A stretch of 11,428 nucleotides of DNA from Hydrogenophaga sp. Its GTDB lineage: Bacteria > Pseudomonadota > Gammaproteobacteria > Burkholderiales > Burkholderiaceae_C. The notes beneath the pieces are model-generated. The model was not told the DNA's origin and searched no databases. It worked only from the letters and a program-made list of their open reading frames with translations. Shown here in pieces: positions 1-5,413 of the stretch (positions are counted from its first letter, which is position 1; every line of letters begins with the position of its first letter). The position numbers were made by a program, and so were the translations under genes. Where the stretch lies: the NCBI GenBank assembly GCA_030684755.1, contig JAUXXN010000463.1, positions 1-11,428 of the forward strand. The letters are read 5' to 3'.

Positions 1-947
1 TGGTGGCGGTACGGGTGGATGGCAAGGGCATCGCTGCTTTCGACCATGGGTGTTACACCGCCTTCTTGCACATGCGCCAACACAGCACAACCCGGTTCAT
101 GCAGGTGGGTGCAGTTGTAAAAACGGCAGGTGCCCAGGTTGGCTCGCAGGTCGGGCATCAAGTGCGCCAGCTGCATGGGCTCAATGTGGTTGAGGCCAAA
201 CTCCTGGAAGCCGGGCGAGTCGATCAAAGCGGTCTGGCGCTGCTCGTCCACCCAGTACCAGGTGGTGCTGGTGGTGGTGTGTTTGCCTGAATTGAGGGCG
301 CGTGAGATTTCACCGGTGAGGGCGCGTGCGTGTGGAACCAGGCGGTTCACCAGCGTGCTCTTGCCCACGCCAGACGGTCCCAGCACCAGCGTGCGTTTGC
401 TTGCAAGTCGGGAGTGCAACTCATCCAGTCCAGCTTCGCTGCTGGCTGCGGTGTCGCCCTTGAGCCGCAGCGGCAGCACCGTGCAGCCCATGCGGCGGTA
501 GGGTGTGAGGCGCGCCCAGGCGCGGTCAAAACCCGGTTGAATATCGCTTTTGTTGAGCACGATCAACACGTCAATGTGTTCAGCTTCTGCCGCAATCAGA
601 GCCCGCGCCAACTGACTTTCAGAAAACTCGGGGTCGGCTGCAACCAGCACCAGAACTTGGTCGAGGTTGGCCGCAAACGACTTGGTACGCATCTCGTCCT
701 GACGGTAAAACAGGTTGCGCCTTGTTTGTACGCGCTCGATGCTGCCTTCGTCACCGGCGATTTGCCACAGCACCTGGTCACCCACCACCACCTGGCTTTT
801 TTTTCCGCGAGGGTGGCAAATGCGCCGTTGTCCGTCGGGGCTTTCAACCAGGCAGTGCCGTCCATAAGCCGCCACCACCAGCCCTTCGGTGGGTGAAGAT
901 TGGACCGTGTTGGATGCTGAGGGCGGCGGGATGTGGCTTCGTTTCAA
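1..947 (-). CDS. rsgA: Ribosome small-subunit-dependent GTPase RsgA (3' end outside window)
   Basis: RsgA (YjeQ) is a circularly permuted GTPase that binds the 30S subunit late in maturation. About 315 codons are present, and the family runs roughly 300-350. Reading leftward, an OB-fold-like N-terminal part (from about residue 21) is followed by G4 NKSD (132-135), the P-loop GPSGVGKST (190-198) and G3 DSPG (243-246). G4 before G1 is the permuted order expected of RsgA. The C-terminal zinc cluster is visible as Cys274, Cys279, His281 and Cys287 (C-x4-C-x-H-x5-C). No in-frame ATG lies near the N-terminus. The best start is TTG at 947 (MKRSHIPP...), which gives a 20-residue lead-in, but I see no good ribosome binding site, so the start is uncertain. 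It lies 40 bases downstream of phhB and is probably co-transcribed with it. Confidence 0.93.
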   Translation of the reverse strand, partial: MKRSHIPPPSASNTVQSSPTEGLVVAAYGRHCLVESPDGQRRICHPRGKKSQVVVGDQVLWQIAGDEGSIERVQTRRNLFYRQDEMRTKSFAANLDQVLVLVAADPEFSESQLARALIAAEAEHIDVLIVLNKSDIQPGFDRAWARLTPYRRMGCTVLPLRLKGDTAASSEAGLDELHSRLASKRTLVLGPSGVGKSTLVNRLVPHARALTGEISRALNSGKHTTTSTTWYWVDEQRQTALIDSPGFQEFGLNHIEPMQLAHLMPDLRANLGTCRFYNCTHLHEPGCAVLAHVQEGGVTPMVESSDALAIHPYRH

Positions 948-987
948 AAGGGGAGTCCGTGCTGGGTTGGGTGTGGAATTCGGGTTT

Positions 988-1308
988 TCAGTTTTTAAGC
1001 AGAGCGTCTACCGCAGCGGCGCAAAAAAAGTCGCTGACCGATATGCCGCCGACATCGTGCGTGTTGAATCGCACGTTGCAACGGCCGTAGCTCAGCGCCA
1101 AGTCGGGGTGGTGGTCTTCTCTGTGCGCCACCCAGGCCAGCGCGTTGACGAAGGCCATGGTCTCGTGAAAGTTGGCGAAGGTGTAGGTTTTTTCCAGCGA
1201 ACCGTCGATGAGCTTCCAACCTTGGGCTGCGTCGCCGTTGCGCTGGGTCAGCTGGGTCACAATTTCGGTGGCCGAGAGGGCGCGGCGGTTGTGGTGGATC
1301 GGATTCAT
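988..1308 (-). CDS. phhB: Pterin-4a-carbinolamine dehydratase
   Basis: This 106-residue protein matches the PCD/DCoH family in length and motifs. The family dehydrates 4a-hydroxytetrahydrobiopterin, which recycles the pterin cofactor used by phenylalanine hydroxylase. Visible signatures are EKTYTFANF (39-47), the catalytic histidine pair in EDHHPD (His66, His67) and THDVGG (His84). ATG at 1308 is supported by an AAAAGGA Shine-Dalgarno five bases upstream. It begins 18 bases after the M48 peptidase stop and ends 40 bases before the proposed rsgA start, which suggests an operon. No aromatic amino acid hydroxylase is present in the window, so its partner is elsewhere or it acts on another pterin; that part is inference. 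Confidence 0.93.
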   Translation of the reverse strand: MNPIHHNRRALSATEIVTQLTQRNGDAAQGWKLIDGSLEKTYTFANFHETMAFVNALAWVAHREDHHPDLALSYGRCNVRFNTHDVGGISVSDFFCAAAVDALLKN

Positions 1309-1313
1309 GGTGG

Positions 1314-1320
1314 TCCTTTT
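1314..1320 (-). promoter_or_regulatory. Shine-Dalgarno of phhB
   Basis: On the minus strand AAAAGGA stands five bases before the phhB ATG. It is the clearest ribosome binding site in the window, and it fixes the phhB start. Confidence 0.75.
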
Positions 1321-1326
1321 GGGTTT

Positions 1327-2616
1327 TCAGGCGGGGCGGGCGGCGTGGGCCGGGCCCGTGGACAGCAAGCGAGCCAAGCGCTCGCTGGCGGGCGGGTGTG
1401 AGTAGTAAAACTGGGCATACACCGGGTCGGGCGTCAGTGTGCTGGCGTTGTCCTTGAACAACTTGAGCAGCGCGCTGGCCAGATCTGCACCGTTGGTTTG
1501 GGCCATGGCGTAAGCGTCAGCCTCAAACTCGTGGCTGCGCGACATGTGAGCCATCAGCGGCGAGAGGAAAAACGTGAGCAGCGGCACCGCCATCATGAAA
1601 AGCAGCAGGGCCAGCGCGTTGTTGGGAGCGTCCAGCGACGGCATCACGCCCAGGCCGGTGTAAAACCAGGCTTTGCCCGACAACCAGCCCAGCAGTGCGA
1701 AGCCCAACAAGCTCAAGCCGAACATGAGCACGATACGCTTGATGATGTGGCGGCGCTTGTAGTGGCCGAGCTCGTGCGCCAGTACGGCATCAATTTCAGC
1801 AGGGCTGAGTTGCTTCAGCAGGGTATCAAAAAACACCACGCGTTTGGCGGCACCAAAACCGGTGAAGTACGCATTGGCATGGGCACTGCGTTTGCTGCCG
1901 TCCATGACGAACAGGCCCTTGGCTGCAAAGCCGCAACGCTGCATCAGCGCGTTGACCCGAGCCTTAAGCGTTTCGTCTTGCAGCGGCTCGAATTTGTTGA
2001 ACAAGGGGGCAATCAGGGTGGGGTAGAGCACCAGAGCCAGCAGGTTGAAGGTCATCCAGACGCCCCACGCCCAAATCCACCAGGTGGACCCCGCCGTGCC
2101 CATGAGCCACAACACCAGCGCAGCGATGGGCAGCCCCACCAAGGTGCCCACCAGCGCCCCTTTGAGCAGGTCACCCAGCCAGAGAGAAAGCGTCATTTTG
2201 TTAAAACCAAAACGCTCTTCAATACGGAACGTGGCCCACCAACCCAGCGGCAGGGTGAAAAGGCCACCGATCAAGGTGAAAGCTGCCAGCAGTGCCAGTT
2301 GTTGCACCATGCCGCCGCCCAGCGCGGCCAGCAGCGCCTGATTGAGCCAGTCCAACCCACCCAGCAGAGTCCAGCCCAGCAGCAACGCGGCATCGATAGA
2401 CAATTCCAGCATGCCAAAGCGCGATTTGGTGATGGTGTAGTCTGCGGCTTTTTGGTGCGCAGGCAACGAAATGGTGTGGCTGAACGCCGTTGGCACGGTG
2501 CCACGGTGGCGGGCCACATGCCGAATCTGGCGGCTCGACAGCACGGTGCGCGTGATGAGGCTGAGCACCAGCAAGGCGCAAAAAACGGCGGTGAAAGTCA
2601 ATGATGCGGTGTCCAT
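1327..2616 (-). CDS. M48 (Ste24-type) membrane zinc metalloprotease
   Basis: This is a 429-residue integral-membrane zinc endopeptidase of the Ste24/CaaX-protease-like M48 family. It has an N-terminal multi-pass region: hydrophobic stretches near 8-25, 68-90, 98-125, 148-175 and 180-205. The catalytic core has HELGH at 281-285 (two zinc His plus catalytic Glu) and SHEFEAD, in which Glu363 is the likely third zinc ligand. Two more hydrophobic segments lie between these motifs (about 292-315 and 335-360), as in Ste24. The substrate in bacteria is not obvious; membrane-protein quality control is inferred from the family. I prefer ATG 2616 (MDTASL). A TTG 18 bases upstream (2634) would add six residues without better support. 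No strong Shine-Dalgarno is seen. It is probably the first gene of the M48-phhB-rsgA unit, divergent from orn. Confidence 0.9.
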   Translation of the reverse strand: MDTASLTFTAVFCALLVLSLITRTVLSSRQIRHVARHRGTVPTAFSHTISLPAHQKAADYTITKSRFGMLELSIDAALLLGWTLLGGLDWLNQALLAALGGGMVQQLALLAAFTLIGGLFTLPLGWWATFRIEERFGFNKMTLSLWLGDLLKGALVGTLVGLPIAALVLWLMGTAGSTWWIWAWGVWMTFNLLALVLYPTLIAPLFNKFEPLQDETLKARVNALMQRCGFAAKGLFVMDGSKRSAHANAYFTGFGAAKRVVFFDTLLKQLSPAEIDAVLAHELGHYKRRHIIKRIVLMFGLSLLGFALLGWLSGKAWFYTGLGVMPSLDAPNNALALLLFMMAVPLLTFFLSPLMAHMSRSHEFEADAYAMAQTNGADLASALLKLFKDNASTLTPDPVYAQFYYSHPPASERLARLLSTGPAHAARPA

Positions 2617-2716
2617 GGCACCGAGTCTATCCAAGACCGCTCGATTCGACGCAAAGGGGGCTCAGGTTTCCCTTGGTGTTCTCCGGCGACTGCGCCTGAT
2701 CGGCGAAAATCACGCC

Positions 2717-3319
2717 ATGACAACGACCAACTCCACCGAAACTCCCACGTCCGCTGCACCATCCGCAGTGCCTATATTGCCAAAAAGTGACCAGAACTTG
2801 GTCTGGATCGACTGCGAAATGAGTGGCTTAGATCCCGAAAAAGAACGTTTGCTTGAAATCGCGGTGATCATCACCGGACCGCAATTGACGCCGCGCGTGG
2901 AAGGCCCTGTGTTGGTCATTCACCAAAGCGACGCTGTGTTGGGCGCCATGGACAACTGGAACAAGGGTACGCACGGTCGCAGCGGCCTGATTGACAAAGT
3001 GCGCGCCAGCACAGTCACCGAAGAGCAGGCGCAGGCCGAAATGCTGGCGTTCATTGGAAAATTCGTTCCGAAAAACAGCTCGCCCATGTGCGGCAACACC
3101 ATCAGCCAAGACCGCCGCTTTTTGGTGAAGTTCATGCCCAAACTAGAAGCGTATTTTCATTACCGCTGTTTGGACGTGAGCACACTCAAAGAACTTGCCA
3201 AACGTTGGAGTCCGGCGGTGTACGACGCTTTCAAAAAGCACCAAAAGCACACGGCGATGGCCGATGTGCATGAGTCCATTGACGAACTGGAGCACTACCG
3301 CAAACACTTTTTGCGCTGA
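2717..3319 (+). CDS. orn: Oligoribonuclease
   Basis: Orn is the DEDDh-type 3'-5' exoribonuclease that degrades 2-5-nt RNAs, including pGpG from c-di-GMP turnover, to mononucleotides. All five catalytic residues are visible: Asp32 and Glu34 ([10 protein letters not shown]), Asp132 ([10 protein letters not shown]), and His178 and Asp183 ([10 protein letters not shown]). The protein is 200 residues, compared with about 180 for the E. coli enzyme. The excess is a Thr/Ser/Pro/Ala-rich N-terminal lead-in of about 24 residues. Its codons include a GTG (Val18) and a TTG (Leu21) that could be alternative starts, and no Shine-Dalgarno settles the choice. It is divergent from the M48-phhB-rsgA unit across 100 bases. 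Adjacency of orn and rsgA is also known in E. coli. Confidence 0.96.
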   Translation: MTTTNSTETPTSAAPSAVPILPKSDQNLVWIDCEMSGLDPEKERLLEIAVIITGPQLTPRVEGPVLVIHQSDAVLGAMDNWNKGTHGRSGLIDKVRASTVTEEQAQAEMLAFIGKFVPKNSSPMCGNTISQDRRFLVKFMPKLEAYFHYRCLDVSTLKELAKRWSPAVYDAFKKHQKHTAMADVHESIDELEHYRKHFLR

Positions 3320-3348
3320 CCTGCGGTTTGGATGGGGTATTGAAGGTG

Positions 3349-3357
3349 CTGTCATAA
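3349..3357 (+). promoter_or_regulatory. PHO-box-like half site upstream of the phosphate transporter
   Basis: CTGTCATAA matches the first nine positions of the E. coli PhoB box consensus. The second half-site, expected 11 bases on, is not recognisable. It lies 66 bases before the pit start codon. A single half-site can occur by chance, so PhoB control is only a suggestion. Confidence 0.2.
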
Positions 3358-3389
3358 GCGCTGCAGCAGCATAAGTTGCGCTCATTCGC

Positions 3390-3407
3390 ATGTCAGAATA
3401 ATGACAT
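3390..3407. repeat. Perfect inverted repeat upstream of pit (candidate operator)
   Basis: ATGTCA (3390-3395) and TGACAT (3402-3407) are exact reverse complements around a six-base AT-rich centre. This symmetry suits a dimeric regulator. AATAAT (3397-3402), a possible -10 element, lies inside it, so binding could block transcription of pit, which starts at 3423. The bound protein is unknown. Confidence 0.35.
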
Positions 3408-3422
3408 TCACGCGAAATTTTT

Positions 3423-5009
3423 ATGACAAAAAAATCAAAATCCCGTTTTTTTTCCAAGTACCAGGATGTGCTTCAACTGGGCGCAGCCGTTCTCTTTTTA
3501 ATTCTGGTGGGCGTGTATGCCTCACTCACGGGTGCTTCGACGGCGGGGCTTTCGTCGTCGGCTGTTTGGCTGTTGATTGTGGCGGCGTCTGTGGGCGCCT
3601 ACATGGCCATGAACATCGGCGCCAACGATGTGGCCAACAATCTGGGCCCCGCTGTGGGATCAGGCGCCATCACCATGGGCTGGGCCATTGTCATTGCCGC
3701 TGTTTTTGAAGCCCTGGGGGCCATCGTGGCTGGTGGCGAGGTGGTTGGCACCATCAAGGGTGGGATTATTGATGCCAAGCAGATCTCCGATCCCAAGTTG
3801 TTTGCCTGGGTCATGTTCGCTGCACTGTTGGCCGGTGCTCTGTGGCTGAACCTAGCTACGGCGGTGGGCGCTCCGGTTTCAACCACGCACTCGATTATTG
3901 GTGCTGTGATGGGCGCAGGCATTGCAGCGGGCGGCTGGGGCCTGGTCAACTGGGGCACCATCGGCGCCATTGTGGCGAGTTGGGTGACTTCTCCACTGAT
4001 GGGCGGTGGCATTGCAGCGGGTTTTTTGTACCTCATCAAACGCAGCATCACGTACCGGATTGAAAAAACCGAAGCTGCCGCCCGCATGGTGCCTTGGCTC
4101 ATCGCTGTCATGGTCTGGGCCTTTGGAACTTACATGATGCTCAAAGGTTTGGGTCAGCTGGTCAAGGTGGGTTTCGTGTCTGCGCTGTTAGGGGGCGGAC
4201 TTATAGCCGCAGTGGCGTGGGCGTTGGTTCGCAAGCCTGTTGCACGCATGGCTGCGCGCCAAGAGAACAGCAAAGTTGGCGTCAACCGACTGTTCACTTG
4301 GCCTCTGGTGTGCTCGGCGGCGTTGTTGAGCTTTGCTCATGGCGCCAACGATGTGGCCAATGCCATTGGCCCGCTGGCCGCCATCTACGAGGCCGTGAAG
4401 TCTGGCGCCGTGGCTACGAAAGCGCCCACCCCCCTGTGGATCATGGTGCTGGGCGCGCTGGGTTTGGCGATTGGCCTGGCTTTGTACGGCGCCAAGCTGA
4501 TCCGAACCGTGGGCAAAGAGATCACCGAGTTAGACAACATGCGTGCCTATTCCATCGCTATGGCCGCCACACTCACCGTGATCGCGGCGTCCCAGTTGGG
4601 TATGCCCGTGTCCACCACGCACGTGACCATCGGAGCAGTGTTTGGCGTCGGCTTTTTGCGCGAGCTGCTCAAAGTGAACTACGCCAAGATGGAAGCGGCG
4701 GTGTTTGCAGGTCACCAGGGGCAGGACCGTCTCGAAGTAGAGGCTTACTTGCAACGCTTCAAGGCGGCCGAGGTGTTGGAGAAAAAACGCATGTTGGCCG
4801 ACATGAACCGACGCACCGAGGCGCGCGCTGAGGCCGAAGGGGCGCTGTTTGCCAAGAGCGAGCGCAAGGCGCTGAAGAAGGCCTACAAGCAGGAAATTGT
4901 CAAACGCTCGACTGTTCTTCGCATTGTGGCCGCTTGGATCGTCACCGTGCCCGCCACAGCGGTGTTGGCGGCCTTCCTCTTCCACATTGTGGCGGCGGTA
5001 CTCAGTTGA
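3423..5009 (+). CDS. pit: Pit-family inorganic phosphate transporter
   Basis: This 528-residue multi-pass membrane protein belongs to the PHO4/Pit family, the low-affinity ion-coupled carriers of phosphate or metal-phosphate. The family's internal duplication is plain. GANDVANNLGP (67-77) with PVSTTH (151-156) in the first half is echoed by GANDVANAIGP (307-317) with PVSTTH (395-400) in the second. Many hydrophobic segments fill the rest. A highly charged Lys/Glu/Arg-rich stretch (about 430-496), probably helical and cytoplasmic, precedes one final membrane segment (499-525). The family call is firm; the exact co-ion is not readable. ATG 3423 gives a short basic N-terminus (MTKKSKSRFF) before the first membrane helix, but no Shine-Dalgarno is visible. 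It lies 103 bases after orn, with its own candidate promoter signals. No PhoU-like partner is adjacent. Confidence 0.95.
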   Translation: MTKKSKSRFFSKYQDVLQLGAAVLFLILVGVYASLTGASTAGLSSSAVWLLIVAASVGAYMAMNIGANDVANNLGPAVGSGAITMGWAIVIAAVFEALGAIVAGGEVVGTIKGGIIDAKQISDPKLFAWVMFAALLAGALWLNLATAVGAPVSTTHSIIGAVMGAGIAAGGWGLVNWGTIGAIVASWVTSPLMGGGIAAGFLYLIKRSITYRIEKTEAAARMVPWLIAVMVWAFGTYMMLKGLGQLVKVGFVSALLGGGLIAAVAWALVRKPVARMAARQENSKVGVNRLFTWPLVCSAALLSFAHGANDVANAIGPLAAIYEAVKSGAVATKAPTPLWIMVLGALGLAIGLALYGAKLIRTVGKEITELDNMRAYSIAMAATLTVIAASQLGMPVSTTHVTIGAVFGVGFLRELLKVNYAKMEAAVFAGHQGQDRLEVEAYLQRFKAAEVLEKKRMLADMNRRTEARAEAEGALFAKSERKALKKAYKQEIVKRSTVLRIVAAWIVTVPATAVLAAFLFHIVAAVLS

Positions 5010-5024
5010 GTCACATGAAAAATA

Positions 5025-5046
5025 ATTTTAGGGTTTTCCCTAAAAT
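5025..5046. repeat. 22-base AT-rich palindrome between pit and the helicase
   Basis: Nine-base perfect arms, ATTTTAGGG (5025-5033) and CCCTAAAAT (5038-5046), flank TTTT. It starts 15 bases after the pit stop and ends two bases before an extended -10 promoter, so it covers the -35 position. As RNA it could cap the pit message, but no U-tract follows on the plus strand. An operator for the helicase promoter is an equally good reading. Confidence 0.6.
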
Positions 5047-5047
5047 C

Positions 5048-5056
5048 TGCGATAAT
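5048..5056 (+). promoter_or_regulatory. Candidate extended -10 promoter for the helicase leader
   Basis: TGC followed by GATAAT gives an extended -10 element (TGn plus five of six matches to TATAAT). No good -35 is seen; that position is taken by the palindrome at 5025-5046. Initiation would fall near 5063, leaving a leader of about 350 nt before the helicase ATG at 5414. Confidence 0.45.
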
Positions 5057-5117
5057 CTAAGGCTGCGCAGGAAACTGCGCTAAATTGTGCATCTGCCTCA
5101 CACACAGAGTCCTGATA

Positions 5118-5164
5118 CCGTCGGGAAGCCAGCAGCAAAACCGCTCAAGCTTCCCCACTGACGG
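5118..5164 (+). repeat. Long bulged hairpin in the helicase leader
   Basis: CCGTC (5118-5122) pairs with GACGG (5160-5164), and GGGAAGC (5123-5129) pairs with GCTTCCC (5149-5155). Only CACT (5156-5159) bulges out on the 3' side. The apical loop is 19 bases. Twelve uninterrupted 5'-arm pairs are unlikely by chance and make this the strongest structure of the leader. Confidence 0.65.
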
Positions 5165-5169
5165 CCACG

Positions 5170-5207
5170 ACCGTGACAGCCATCCACCACCGGTGGGTCT
5201 TCACGGT
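5170..5207 (+). repeat. Two-tier hairpin in the helicase leader
   Basis: The outer stem ACCGTGA (5170-5176) with TCACGGT (5201-5207) encloses an inner stem (5182-5188 with 5192-5198, including one G-U pair) closed by the triloop ACC. It starts five bases after the preceding bulged hairpin, so the two could form one compact domain. Confidence 0.55.
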
Positions 5208-5378
5208 TGATGTTTATCTCCAGGGCCTATGCGCCATCCTCTGTCAGATTTTTTGATCTGACGAGCGGCGCTCTTCGTTTGATGGTTGATGTTTTTGCCA
5301 ACCACGAATGAAGCAGCCTGAAACTGCGGCACCGGCTTTGCCCGCTTGCCCAGAACAGTTCCCGCTTTGCTCGATCAC

Positions 5379-5404
5379 GTGCGCGCCATTTTTTGCGCAC
5401 AGGA
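5379..5404 (+). promoter_or_regulatory. Hairpin abutting the helicase ribosome binding site
   Basis: GTGCGC (5379-5384) pairs with GCGCAC (5395-5400) around a U-rich ten-base loop. AGGA (5401-5404), the likely Shine-Dalgarno, follows at once, nine bases before ATG 5414. Folding or stacking here could limit ribosome access, which is inferred from position only. Confidence 0.45.
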
Positions 5405-5413
5405 TGATGGAAC

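Larger units (their letters stand above)
5063..5413 (+). ncRNA. Long structured 5' leader of the DEAD-box helicase gene
   Basis: No convincing gene lies between 5010 and 5413, but the stretch is full of hairpins. They are: A, 5065-5080, GCGCAG/CTGCGC closed by a GAAA tetraloop; B, 5118-5164, a 12-pair stem with one four-base bulge; C, 5170-5207, an outer 7-pair stem ACCGTGA/TCACGGT around an inner 7-pair stem; D, 5243-5262, GTCAGAT/ATCTGAC; E, 5283-5304, TGGTTG/CAACCA; F, 5379-5400, GTGCGC/GCGCAC directly against the AGGA ribosome binding site. Two direct repeats also occur: GGTTGATGTTT at 5205 and 5284, and GAAACTGCG at 5071 and 5320. DEAD-box helicase messages often have long regulated leaders (cold response or autocontrol). 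I do not recognise a known RNA family, and transcription from about 5063 is inferred. Confidence 0.5.

Noticed and set aside
1498..2604. 368-codon open frame on the plus strand
   Set aside because: It is exactly antisense to the M48 peptidase; the product is Gln/His/Arg-rich with no motifs, typical of a complement frame in GC-rich coding DNA.
5243..5262. Hairpin as an intrinsic terminator in the helicase leader
   Set aside because: The T-run is in the loop, not after the 3' arm; GAGCGG follows, so it does not have terminator form.
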